Shown here piece by piece: positions 1 to 7,178 of a stretch of DNA of 8,871 nt. Origin of the DNA: Betaproteobacteria bacterium (GTDB lineage Bacteria; Pseudomonadota; Gammaproteobacteria; Burkholderiales; Casimicrobiaceae); assembly GCA_013298455.1 (NCBI GenBank), contig JAAFHR010000114.1:1-8871 (forward strand). Direction: 5' to 3'. The position numbers and the translations under genes were made by a program. The notes under the pieces are model-generated. The model was not told where the DNA came from, did no database searches, and saw only the letters and a list, made by a program, of their open reading frames with translations. Numbering within the stretch: the stretch's first letter is position 1; every line of letters begins with the position of its first letter.

Positions 1-626
1 TGCCCATCATCGTCACCACACACTTGATAGGCGGCATGACGCTCTTCGCGCTCTTGATTTGGTTTTGGATGCGCGAACGGGATCGATCGGGTGACGTGCG
101 CGCTACCCCAATTGCCGCCAGCGGGGCAACGCGCGGCTTGGTGTGGCTTGCGATTCTGGTGTTAGCGGGGCAAATTTTCTTGGGCGGCTGGGTCAGCACG
201 AACTACGCCGTACTGGCCTGCGCCGATTTTCCGACCTGCATGGGCAGCATGAATCCGAGCGTGGATTGGAGCAAGGGCTTTAGCTTTGTTCGCGAACTCG
301 GAAAAAACGCGGATGGTACGTACTTGTCCGTCGAAGCGCTCCGAGCCATTCACTGGGCGCATCGCATCGGCGCACTGGTGGTGACGGTGGCCATCGTTGC
401 AGCGGCGGTGTCGTTGATGCGCGCCGATCAGGCGCTAAAACGGCAAGCGCTGTTTATCAAAATCGCTTTGACCCTGCAGATCCTGATCGGCATTTCCACC
501 GTGGTGTTTGATCAGCCGATTGCTGTGGCGACCGCGCACAATTTCTTCGCAGCAGTGCTTTTGGGGACGCTCATCGTGGCGGCCTACCGAGTGACGGCGA
601 GAGCACGCAATGCCGCTGGATTTTGA
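1..626 (+). CDS. ctaA: Heme A synthase (CtaA/COX15 family), 3' part, 5' end outside the window
   Basis: This inner-membrane enzyme oxidises the C8 methyl group of heme O to a formyl group, giving heme A for aa3-type cytochrome oxidase. The reading frame is already open at position 3 with no internal start needed, so the gene begins upstream; the TTG at 24 is not a believable start because family-conserved sequence precedes it. About 207 residues are visible, covering the second half of the family's eight-helix fold. Five hydrophobic helices can be seen. Landmarks are the THLIGG helix, LGGWVSTNYAVLAC followed by DFPTC (periplasmic cysteine pair), AIHWAHRIGA and ATAHNFFAA; the histidines in the THL, HWAH and AHN motifs are the expected heme ligands. 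The stop is TGA at 624-626. In many betaproteobacteria the heme O synthase gene (cyoE/ctaB) follows directly, but here a convergent unrelated gene follows. The family call is secure; the taxonomic inference is weaker. Confidence 0.93.
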   Translation, partial: PIIVTTHLIGGMTLFALLIWFWMRERDRSGDVRATPIAASGATRGLVWLAILVLAGQIFLGGWVSTNYAVLACADFPTCMGSMNPSVDWSKGFSFVRELGKNADGTYLSVEALRAIHWAHRIGALVVTVAIVAAAVSLMRADQALKRQALFIKIALTLQILIGISTVVFDQPIAVATAHNFFAAVLLGTLIVAAYRVTARARNAAGF

Positions 627-740
627 AATACTGACTCAGCGCATTTGCATCGAAGAGCAGCCTGAGCGCTGATTTAAGTGCCGAGCGAGTCAACTGCCTG
701 CGCCAATGCTCCAATACACGCCGAGACAGCCGATCAGGCC

Positions 741-775
741 AGCCGCCGAGCGCATTGACGCTGCGATTGGCGGCT
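741..775. terminator. Nested inverted repeat between convergent genes, candidate bidirectional terminator
   Basis: AGCCGCC at 741-747 pairs perfectly with GGCGGCT at 769-775. Inside it AGCG (749-752) pairs with CGCT (759-762) around the loop CATTGA. GATC at 732-735 and 776-779 could extend the outer stem past a bulge. The structure sits between the stop of heme A synthase (626) and the stop of the beta-helix gene (794), where a shared terminator is expected. No T-tract follows on either strand, so it is not a textbook intrinsic terminator. The rest of 627-793 shows nothing convincing. Confidence 0.4.
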
Positions 776-793
776 GATCAACCCGACTAATCG

Positions 794-3238
794 CTATTGC
801 AGCGCCGTGCCGCAGTTGGCGTTCAAGTTATTCCGGGTGGTTTCCCATTCTCCCTGGGTGATCGACGTACCGACCACGGCTGCAGCGGAGCTGAATCCGA
901 GCATCGAGCGAAGTAGGATCAAGCCTTCGCGACTCGCGAGCACTTGGCCATCGTTATTCATGTCGAGCTTGCAGGCGGTAGGGCCAGCGAGTGCGACTTG
1001 CGACTCAAAGGCACCCATGTCAACGGCTGAGCCAAATACACGAGCAAAGCCGACGCCGCGTTGATCGGAGGTTAGCGTGGATGTTGTCGTACCCGAATCG
1101 AGGGCCGGGCTGCCACCGCGCAGCGCATGGGTCGGAATGCCGCCACCGTTTTGCGCGAGTCCTTCGAGCTTGGCGTCGAGGTTGCAAAGGTTGCCGTTGC
1201 TGCCGCAGAAGCCAGCGGGGAATGCGCCAGCTTCAAAGAGCGAGTTATTGACGGTGTAGGTTACACCGGCAGTCGCTGGCAAAAAGGCGGGCCAGAAGCC
1301 GGAGCCGAATTGGTACTGGCCAAAGATGCTATTTTTGAGCACGACGTTGGCGCTTGGTGCACCTGGATCGTTGGCGAAGGCGGCAGCGTTCAGACCAGTC
1401 GCATTCGCTGCGTTTCGCGCGAGAGTCACGTTTTCAAAAAGTACGTTCGCCGTGCCACTGGCGACCTTCGTGTTGATCGTTACTACATCGCCGCCATTGG
1501 CATTCGTGATCTCATTGCCAGAAAACGTCGTGTTCTTGACGGAGAAATCGCCAAGGCGATTGAGCAGGAGCGCAGAGATGCTGTTCGCGCGATTTCGCAC
1601 AAACGCAGAGTCACTGATTTGGTAAACGCGTCCAGCAACAACGGGCTGCAGGGTAATACCAGCTTCGTTTTGCTGGGCATAGTTGTCGCGCACCGTTAAC
1701 TTGGTGCCCGTGAACGTACCGACGTCGCTGACGCGAAACACACCAAATCCGCCGTCGACGCTACCTTTGTAGGTTCGGTTATCGGCGATGGTCACGTTGG
1801 TCATTACCACCGATGTATTGAGCGACAAATCCCCAGCGCTGTTGCCGCCACTGAGCGCTGCGGTCGTTCCCTCCACCTCGTTTGCAACAATTTGGGAATT
1901 GGCGATGCTGACGTCACCGCTGCAAAACACTCGGAAACCGCCAAGCGAATGGGCTGCGATGTTCCGCTCAACAGACACATTCGTCAAATTAACCGCGCGC
2001 TTCTGAGTACCCACGCAGCCGCTGGTGTTCAAGAAATCGCTACTGATCTCAAATCCGCCGATACGTCGCTCTGAGTAGTTGCCAATCACGCTCACATCGT
2101 TGAGGGTGGTCGTGCCGCCCACGGTGGTCACCGCGAAACCGGCACGTTGACCACGAGCTGTATTCCCGAGAAAGCCGCTCGATGTAATCGTCACATCATC
2201 GGTGACGGTAGAGACTAGCATCCCCGCATAGCGGCCATTGCCATCATCTGCCGTCGGGTCCGTCGCAGGGGAGGTAAGTACGGGAACGCCAAGCGCGCTG
2301 TTGGCCAGCACTGCGCTGTTGGAAATCGACACTGAGGTGGCATTGACGATCTGCAGACCACCAGTTCGCTCGGCGCTGTTGCCTTCGATGCGACTGTTGG
2401 AGATCGAGACCGCACCCACTTGACCTGATCCAGAGCCGATTGCGGCTGCACCCGCCTCAGAGCGGCTGGTTGACAAGCCACGTCGCGCACGATTGCTCCG
2501 CGCAGTCACGTTATTCAGGGTGACGTTGGGTCGTAAGTTGCCATTAAGCAACGTCTCGAACACGCCAAACGCTCCGCCCAAACCCGTAGTCGTGGCACTG
2601 CCGTAACTCTCGCATCCATCGAACACGACATTGGTTAGCGTGACGCTCTCTCGTGAGAAGAAGCACCCACCCGCGCCAGCGGTGCTGCGGCCGCGGTAGA
2701 AAGTTACGTTGGAAATCGATATCGGCTCATCCGTGGTGGTGCTGCCATTTGATGCTAACAGCAATCTGCGCCCTAGCGACTCGCTCAACTCGCCGCTAAT
2801 GATGAGCTCGCCACTGGCCGGGCCATTGATCGTGACCTCGCGTGAGGCAAAGAGCAGCCAGCTGGCGGTCGCCGGCTCAGGTGAGATCGGCGCAACGCTC
2901 ATCGACTGCGCATTGAGTCTGATCGTGCCCGTGGGCGTGATGTTGATGACGTCAGCGCCACTGCCTGCGGTGCAGCCACCCACAGCAACATCAAGGTTCG
3001 CCGCTGCCATGGCCATGCGGAGCGTGCAATTTGCGCTGACGACGGACGTTGTGAGCGCCGTGTCCGAAAACGTTGCACCGAGGTTGTTGACGTAGACGTC
3101 GTCAGCCAAGGTGTTGACCGTAATCGTGGCTGCGCTCGCCACACCGCACAGCGCGGCAAGCGACAGCGCAGTCAACGTTTTTGCGAACAGAGAACCCCCA
3201 GCGCATCCCCATCGATTGCGCGATATTGCTTTCGTCAT
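794..3238 (-). CDS. Secreted right-handed beta-helix protein with CSLREA-like N-terminus, choice-of-anchor-Q-like segment and dockerin-like tail
   Basis: The product is 814 residues. Residues 1-36 form a Sec signal peptide (Arg/Lys-containing start, hydrophobic stretch TALSLAALCG, likely cleavage after Ala-Ser-Ala at 36). Residues 38-81 resemble the CSLREA domain: ITVNTLADD followed by CTLRMAMAAAN at 71-81, with Met in place of the usual Glu. From about 130 to 690 there are roughly a dozen or more degenerate rungs of the form hydrophobic-x-hydrophobic-x-N-x-hydrophobic followed by N and a Gly-rich turn (for example VSISNSRIEGNSAERTGG), typical of a pectin-lyase-like parallel beta-helix. Residues about 697-746 (IPTHALRGGSPALDSG to VDMGAFESQ) match the choice-of-anchor-Q / polymorphic outer membrane protein pattern. 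Residues 756-814 carry LDMNNDGQV, an EF-hand/dockerin calcium loop, then a helix-like EGLILLRSMLGF; Cys756 and Cys809 could form a disulfide. There is no autotransporter barrel, LPXTG or PEP-CTERM signal. The start is supported by the signal peptide and a weak GGGGG stretch upstream. The specific function is unknown; an extracellular or surface role is likely. Confidence 0.88.
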   Translation of the reverse strand: MTKAISRNRWGCAGGSLFAKTLTALSLAALCGVASAATITVNTLADDVYVNNLGATFSDTALTTSVVSANCTLRMAMAAANLDVAVGGCTAGSGADVINITPTGTIRLNAQSMSVAPISPEPATASWLLFASREVTINGPASGELIISGELSESLGRRLLLASNGSTTTDEPISISNVTFYRGRSTAGAGGCFFSRESVTLTNVVFDGCESYGSATTTGLGGAFGVFETLLNGNLRPNVTLNNVTARSNRARRGLSTSRSEAGAAAIGSGSGQVGAVSISNSRIEGNSAERTGGLQIVNATSVSISNSAVLANSALGVPVLTSPATDPTADDGNGRYAGMLVSTVTDDVTITSSGFLGNTARGQRAGFAVTTVGGTTTLNDVSVIGNYSERRIGGFEISSDFLNTSGCVGTQKRAVNLTNVSVERNIAAHSLGGFRVFCSGDVSIANSQIVANEVEGTTAALSGGNSAGDLSLNTSVVMTNVTIADNRTYKGSVDGGFGVFRVSDVGTFTGTKLTVRDNYAQQNEAGITLQPVVAGRVYQISDSAFVRNRANSISALLLNRLGDFSVKNTTFSGNEITNANGGDVVTINTKVASGTANVLFENVTLARNAANATGLNAAAFANDPGAPSANVVLKNSIFGQYQFGSGFWPAFLPATAGVTYTVNNSLFEAGAFPAGFCGSNGNLCNLDAKLEGLAQNGGGIPTHALRGGSPALDSGTTTSTLTSDQRGVGFARVFGSAVDMGAFESQVALAGPTACKLDMNNDGQVLASREGLILLRSMLGFSSAAAVVGTSITQGEWETTRNNLNANCGTALQ

Positions 3239-3277
3239 GTCAACCCCCGTCAGTGATGTTTAAGTGTTAACGGCACC

Positions 3278-3283
3278 AATATA
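3278..3283 (-). promoter_or_regulatory. Candidate -10 box (TATATT) proximal to the beta-helix gene
   Basis: On the minus strand TATATT matches five of six bases of the sigma-70 -10 consensus and lies about 40 bp upstream of the beta-helix ATG. No good -35 box is found at 16-18 bp upstream. A TTGACG hexamer lies just upstream of TATATT, too close to serve as its -35 box. This is a weak call from position and one hexamer only. Confidence 0.22.
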
Positions 3284-3508
3284 TGACCGTCAAATACCGC
3301 AAAAGTGTAAGCCAGTTAGGCTCAATCTAGCCCACCTAAACACGTAGGATGGGGCTAGGTGTTGCACGCACGCCGCAGTGCTAACAGCCCCCATTTCCTT
3401 AACAGCTCTTTTTTAATTCGCAAATATTATTCTGGGGTTTCGGCTGATTTTTGATTGTTTCGGAAAATCGTGAAAAACGTCTGGAGCCCACAAATTTAAT
3501 GGTTTCTT

Positions 3509-3538
3509 CTTATAAAGCCGTAAGCGTTTACGCGTCAG
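3509..3538 (-). promoter_or_regulatory. Candidate sigma-70 promoter with a palindrome in its spacer, distal to the beta-helix gene
   Basis: On the minus strand CTGACG (3538-3533) is followed after 18 bp by TATAAG (3514-3509), matching four and five of six consensus bases. The spacer holds the 14-bp inverted repeat CGTAA-N4-TTACG (3519-3532), placed where a repressor could block RNA polymerase. It would give the beta-helix transcript a leader of about 260 nt. The promoter match is moderate and may be chance in an AT-rich spacer. Confidence 0.28.
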
Positions 3539-3561
3539 TTTTCTGCAGTAGGCGGTGCCGA

Positions 3562-3579
3562 AGCTTCGATCACGAAGCT
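3562..3579. repeat. Perfect 7-bp inverted repeat, small hairpin
   Basis: AGCTTCG (3562-3568) and CGAAGCT (3573-3579) flank the four-base loop ATCA. The hairpin lies about 80 bp beyond the gamma-glutamyltransferase stop in the direction of transcription. The A-run AAAAA follows it on the plus strand, so on the minus strand the T-run comes before the stem rather than after it; a standard intrinsic terminator is therefore not formed. It could stabilise a 3' end or be an operator half-site pair. Confidence 0.4.
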
Positions 3580-3607
3580 AAAAAGATGCACATTCAATCG
3601 GCGCTAA

Positions 3608-3631
3608 GCAGCGCGCAAAAAACGCGCTTGC
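3608..3631 (-). terminator. GC-rich inverted repeat with a T-rich loop just past the gamma-glutamyltransferase gene, weak terminator candidate
   Basis: AGCGCG (3610-3615) and CGCGCT (3623-3628) pair around a seven-base loop, with two more pairs possible past a one-base bulge. Read on the minus strand the loop is TTTTTTG. The structure begins about 25 bp after the TGA at 3657, where a terminator would be expected. The T-run lies in the loop instead of after the stem. Alternatively, a short CTTG/CAAG stem just before the T-run could act with it. The position supports termination; the shape only partly does. Confidence 0.3.
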
Positions 3632-3656
3632 CGCAAGGGTTGCCCCAAAATGCCCG

Positions 3657-6600
3657 TCACTCGCCGCGCACCGCTCCTTCGCGGCGTGGATCGGCACCGC
3701 CGCGCCAGCCGGTCGGGTTGCCGCCTTTGCTGTACGTTCGCTGCAGCGCTTGGATGCCGCTGGTGAAATCGATCAAGCGAACGCTGTGACCGCGAGCTTC
3801 GAGGGCGTCTTTCATCGATTCCAATGCGGTACCTGCTTCGAGTTCGGTCGGCCCATTCCTCGATCCGAAATTGGGAAGATCAATGGCCGTTTGCGGATCG
3901 AGATTCCAATCGATGAGGCCGATCAAAGTTTTGGTGACGTAAGGGATGATCGCGCTGCCGCCTGGTGAACCCGCAACGATGCTGACGCGGCCTTTGGCGT
4001 CGTAGACAATCGTTGGCGCCATCGAGGAGCGTGGGCGCTTTCCGGGCTGAACCCGATTGGCTATCTGCTCAAATGTGTCGCCCCGCTTCTCGCTCGGGAG
4101 CATCGAAAAATCGGTGAGCTCGTTGTTGAGCATAAAGCCCCCCACCATGCGCCGGGCGCCGAAAATGTCCTCAATTGTGGTGGTCATCGACACCGCGTTG
4201 CCCCAGCGATCCACGGTAGAGATGTGCGAGGTGCCCGTCAAATTAGCGCTTGGATCTGCCGCCTGCGCGGTTTTGAGACCCGGCGGCGTCCCCGGTTCGG
4301 CGCGCTTCATGCTCTGCTTCATATCGATCAAATCGCCGCGCGATTTCATGTAAGCGGGATCGGTGAGCCCGGCCGGTTGATCGACGAAATCTGGATCAGC
4401 GAGATACTTGCCGCGATCGGCGAAGGCGAGCCGCCCTGCCTCGGAAATCACGTGCAGGCTGTCGACCGAATTCGGCCCCCAGTTGGAGAGCGGGAAGCGC
4501 TCGAGCGCCGCGAGCATTTGCGCAATGGCTACACCACCAGACGACGGCGCAGGAAAGCCGCAAACGCGACTTCCGCGGTATTCCGAGCAAATCGGTGTGC
4601 GCTCGATCACGCGATACTTTTGCAAATCATCGATTGAGAGATCGCCGCGTTGTTCGGGCGTTTCGCCAGCGGCTGCTGCTGCAACCATGGCGCTCGCGAG
4701 ATCGCCGCTGTAAAAGGCGTTGGGGCCGCGCTCGGCAATCGCTGCGAGCGTTTTGGAGTATTCGGGGTTTCTCAGAACATAGCCAACGGGATGAGCCTCG
4801 CCGGTGGCGTTGAAAAAATAGCTGCGCGAAGCTGCATCGTTTTTCAAGAATCGATCTAGCTTAATCACCGTGTGCAAACGCGGGCTCACCGGAAAGCCCT
4901 GGGTGGCGAGCGAGATCGCTGGCGCAAACAGCGCGCTCCAAGCCAGTTTGCCGTGCTCTTGGTGCATCTTGGCCAAAAGCGCCACAGTGCCGGGTGTGCC
5001 AATACTTTTGCCGCTGGTCACGGCGCTGTAGAACTCCATCGGTTTGCCATCGGCCGCCAGGAAGCGCTCTGGCGTGGCGGCAGCGGGTGCGGTTTCACGG
5101 CCATCGTAGGCGCGGAGCCGTTTAGCGCGGACTTCGTTGGCGCTATGCACAAGCGCAAACGCACCGCCGCCGATGCCCGAGCTTTGCGGTTCGACCAAAC
5201 CCAACACGAGCTGCGCGGCGATGGCTGCGTCGACTGCGCTACCTCCTTGCCGCAAGATCGCTAACGCCGCATCGGAGGCGAGCGGATTGGCCGTGGCCAC
5301 GCCCTGTTTTTCGAAGGCGGCGAGCGATTTGCGCGATAGCCCCGACGGCGGCTCAGGCGCGGGGGGCATGCTGTTGGCACTCGGCGACGCGCTCGATCCC
5401 AACGATGGCGACGGCGTGAGAGCGACGCCACCACTCGGCGCGTCAGCGCTGGTAGTTTTGGGCGGCGTAACAACCACCGCCATCGCCGACTTGGTGTCTG
5501 CGTCTGCGCCAAACACTGGAAGCGGCAACATGGGTCGAGCTAACACGCGGGCATTGCTTGCTCCGGCGTCCGAGCTAGCCGAGGGGAACGACAACGCGGT
5601 TGACGCTTTGAGCGCCAACGAATCGGCATTCGCCGAGGCTGCGGCGCTCGCAACGGCCGGGGTGGTTGGTTCAGCGGGGATCTGGCGCTCGGTGGCTACC
5701 GGTGTGGTCGTGGCCATCGCGGCGGCTGCAGTGGTCGCTGCAGTTGCACTTGCGGCCGTGCTTGCGACCGCGTCTGCCGCAGCGGTGGCCGATGGGCGAG
5801 GTGCCAGCGCGACAGGCACACCGGCGGCAGGCGCAGGCGGCGCAGCCACCGGCGACGAGTCGCTCGTTGCAACCGCAGACGCAGACGCAGTGGGTGCCAG
5901 CGATAGGCGCGGGACCGGCGCTAGGGAGGGCGGCGGCGCGGCGACACGGTCTGCTGAAGCCGACGCGGCCGACGCAGATGCTATCGATGCCGGGCTAGCG
6001 TTTGCTAGCGGCGACGTCGCTGCAGCCCCGCCTAAAGTGTCAGCCGCGCTAGGCAGGATGGCAGAGGCGACTGCTGTGGTTGGCGCGGCTGGTATCGGCG
6101 TTGGCGCTGCAGTTGCCACGGCGGCGGGAGCAACGCTCGCGACGGGTGCAGAAGCCGCGGGTGCTGCGGCTTCTGCGGCCGCAGCCACCGGCATTGCTAG
6201 CACGTCGGACGACGGTTTCGCCACAGTCGTGGTGGCCGGCGTGGCGGCTGCAGCAGTGACGTTTGACGCCGGGCTCGCCGTTGCGCTTACCGCAGCCGTC
6301 GCGGTCGGCGTTGACACGGCGACGGGAGGCTCGACAGGTGCCGCAGCGGCGGGCATGCTGGCGGAGGCAACCGGAGTCGATGCTGCAGGCTGGGTGGCGA
6401 CGACGGCTACAGGCGCAGGGACAACCGCAGGTGTCTCTGCTGGCGCAATCGCGGCTACAACGGGCGCAGCGCTGCTAGGTGTGCTGGCGCCGCTGGAGAG
6501 CGTGTCGGTCGATACGACCGCTGCTGCAACACTCGGTCGACCCGACACAGATTCGACGGCTGCAGCGGTCGTTGGAGCTGGCGCAACCACAGACGCATCT

Positions 6601-7169
6601 GCGGCCACTGAAGCCGCGGTCGCAGGAACCGCAGGAGCAGCAGGAGCCGCAGGAGCAGCGGCGGCGACGGACGGAGGCGGCGGCTCCACCACCATCACGC
6701 TGGCGTTGGCAGCAAGCGGGACCGCGACGAATCGGGGCCGCGCGGCAACCACATTCGGGTTGTTTTCCACGCGTTTAGGCTGCGCGGCTTGCGCGGCGGC
6801 TTCGGCATTCAGTGCAGCTTCAACTTCCGGGGTGATCGGCGGCGCAACCGAGGGCCGGCCTTGGGCGGCGTCAGCGGGTGTGGTGACCGGTGCAGTGATT
6901 GGCTCAGCCGTTACCGGGGTTGCGGGTTTCGCTGGGGCGCTGGGATTGGCGTCGCTCGTTGACGCGGTTGGGGGAGCGACCGGCACTGCGGCGCTGGCTG
7001 GCACAGTCACCGAAGCGGGCGACGCGGAGGCCGGGACGGGTGCAGCAGGCGCAGGTGAGAGGTTTGCGCTCGGTTGGCTCGGCTCCGAGGTCACCGGCGG
7101 CGGCGTCTGCGCGACGCATTGGGCCGCAAAAACGATGGCTACCCACGAGGAAATAAAACGCTGCTTCAT
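3657..7169 (-). CDS. ggt: Exported gamma-glutamyltransferase with an approximately 590-residue Ala/Pro-rich N-terminal extension
   Basis: The catalytic domain transfers or hydrolyses gamma-glutamyl groups of glutathione and related compounds in the periplasm or outside the cell. I place the start at ATG 7169 (1170 residues): GGAG lies five bases upstream, and MKQRFISSWVAIVFAAQC followed by VAQ is a signal peptide. An in-frame ATG at 7256 would add 29 polar residues before the signal peptide and is less likely. Residues about 22-610 are Ala/Pro/Val/Ser/Thr-rich low complexity. The transferase domain (about 610-1170) is complete: GVATANPLASDAAL at 623, GIGGG, YDGRETAP (substrate-carboxylate Arg), GFPAPSSGG, then the self-cleavage and nucleophile site TSHISTVD with Thr980, NNELTDF (Asp), RPRSSM (Ser-Ser) and GSPGGS (oxyanion region). 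The predicted small subunit, 980-1170, has 191 residues, the family's usual size. Glu1000 takes the place of E. coli Asn411, as I recall from other homologues. There is no canonical lipobox. The acetyltransferase gene ends 122 bp upstream on the same strand. The enzyme call is secure; the role of the extension is unknown. Confidence 0.93.
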   Translation of the reverse strand: MKQRFISSWVAIVFAAQCVAQTPPPVTSEPSQPSANLSPAPAAPVPASASPASVTVPASAAVPVAPPTASTSDANPSAPAKPATPVTAEPITAPVTTPADAAQGRPSVAPPITPEVEAALNAEAAAQAAQPKRVENNPNVVAARPRFVAVPLAANASVMVVEPPPPSVAAAAPAAPAAPAVPATAASVAADASVVAPAPTTAAAVESVSGRPSVAAAVVSTDTLSSGASTPSSAAPVVAAIAPAETPAVVPAPVAVVATQPAASTPVASASMPAAAAPVEPPVAVSTPTATAAVSATASPASNVTAAAATPATTTVAKPSSDVLAMPVAAAAEAAAPAASAPVASVAPAAVATAAPTPIPAAPTTAVASAILPSAADTLGGAAATSPLANASPASIASASAASASADRVAAPPPSLAPVPRLSLAPTASASAVATSDSSPVAAPPAPAAGVPVALAPRPSATAAADAVASTAASATAATTAAAAMATTTPVATERQIPAEPTTPAVASAAASANADSLALKASTALSFPSASSDAGASNARVLARPMLPLPVFGADADTKSAMAVVVTPPKTTSADAPSGGVALTPSPSLGSSASPSANSMPPAPEPPSGLSRKSLAAFEKQGVATANPLASDAALAILRQGGSAVDAAIAAQLVLGLVEPQSSGIGGGAFALVHSANEVRAKRLRAYDGRETAPAAATPERFLAADGKPMEFYSAVTSGKSIGTPGTVALLAKMHQEHGKLAWSALFAPAISLATQGFPVSPRLHTVIKLDRFLKNDAASRSYFFNATGEAHPVGYVLRNPEYSKTLAAIAERGPNAFYSGDLASAMVAAAAAGETPEQRGDLSIDDLQKYRVIERTPICSEYRGSRVCGFPAPSSGGVAIAQMLAALERFPLSNWGPNSVDSLHVISEAGRLAFADRGKYLADPDFVDQPAGLTDPAYMKSRGDLIDMKQSMKRAEPGTPPGLKTAQAADPSANLTGTSHISTVDRWGNAVSMTTTIEDIFGARRMVGGFMLNNELTDFSMLPSEKRGDTFEQIANRVQPGKRPRSSMAPTIVYDAKGRVSIVAGSPGGSAIIPYVTKTLIGLIDWNLDPQTAIDLPNFGSRNGPTELEAGTALESMKDALEARGHSVRLIDFTSGIQALQRTYSKGGNPTGWRGGADPRREGAVRGE
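5345..7106 (-). other. Region encoding the low-complexity Ala/Pro/Val/Ser/Thr-rich extension of the gamma-glutamyltransferase
   Basis: This stretch encodes residues from just after the signal peptide to just before the catalytic domain (about 22-610). It is dominated by Ala with Pro, Val, Ser and Thr; Lys, Arg and aromatic residues are rare, and there are no predicted membrane spans. One island of more ordinary composition lies at about residues 110-152 (EVEAALNAEAAAQAAQ, then PKRVENNPNVVAARPRF). A second, weaker one contains ARPMLPLPVFGADADTK near residue 545. Such sequence usually forms an extended, flexible spacer. The codon bias also keeps the opposite strand open over the whole region. 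Confidence 0.85.
6629..6664. repeat. Imperfect 18-bp tandem duplication inside the low-complexity region
   Basis: CCGCAGGAGCAGCAGGAG (6629-6646) is followed by CCGCAGGAGCAGCGGCGG (6647-6664), sharing 13 leading bases. It encodes Ala-Ala-Pro type repeats on the minus strand. It is the clearest short tandem repeat in the extension and suggests growth by replication slippage. Confidence 0.6.
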
Positions 7170-7174
7170 ACAAA

Positions 7175-7178
7175 CTCC
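7175..7178 (-). promoter_or_regulatory. Ribosome binding site that fixes the gamma-glutamyltransferase start
   Basis: On the minus strand GGAG lies five bases before ATG 7169. Together with the signal peptide beginning there, it favours this start over the upstream ATG codons at 7196 and 7256. Confidence 0.6.

Larger units (their letters stand above)
3239..3656. other. AT-richer noncoding spacer between gamma-glutamyltransferase and beta-helix genes
   Basis: This 418-bp stretch is clearly richer in A/T runs than the coding sequence on either side. It lies downstream of the gamma-glutamyltransferase stop and upstream of the beta-helix start, both on the minus strand. It holds two hairpin-forming inverted repeats near the transferase end and two weak minus-strand promoter candidates, listed separately. 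I see no convincing protein-coding gene: the plus-strand frame at 3451-3789 runs into the antisense of the transferase, and its product resembles no family I know. A small RNA or a long regulated 5' leader for the beta-helix gene cannot be excluded. Confidence 0.6.

Noticed and set aside
610..672. Plus-strand 20-codon frame overlapping the end of heme A synthase, considered as a remnant of heme O synthase
   Set aside because: The peptide does not resemble the start of heme O synthase and it has no proper ribosome binding site.
1127..1699. Plus-strand 190-codon frame within the beta-helix gene
   Set aside because: It is a shadow frame of the minus-strand repeats, which carry clear beta-helix periodicity and a signal peptide.
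3290..3394. Minus-strand 34-codon frame preceded by AAGGA
   Set aside because: AAGGA lies only one base from the ATG, too close for normal initiation, and the peptide has no recognisable feature.
3451..3789. Plus-strand frame of 112 codons in the spacer
   Set aside because: It overlaps the antisense of the conserved transferase C-terminus, has no good ribosome binding site, and its composition changes abruptly where it enters that region.
7107..7169. Lipoprotein signal at the gamma-glutamyltransferase N-terminus (Cys in FAAQC)
   Set aside because: The residue before Cys is Gln, not Gly, Ala or Ser, so the lipobox is not canonical; ordinary signal peptidase cleavage is more likely.
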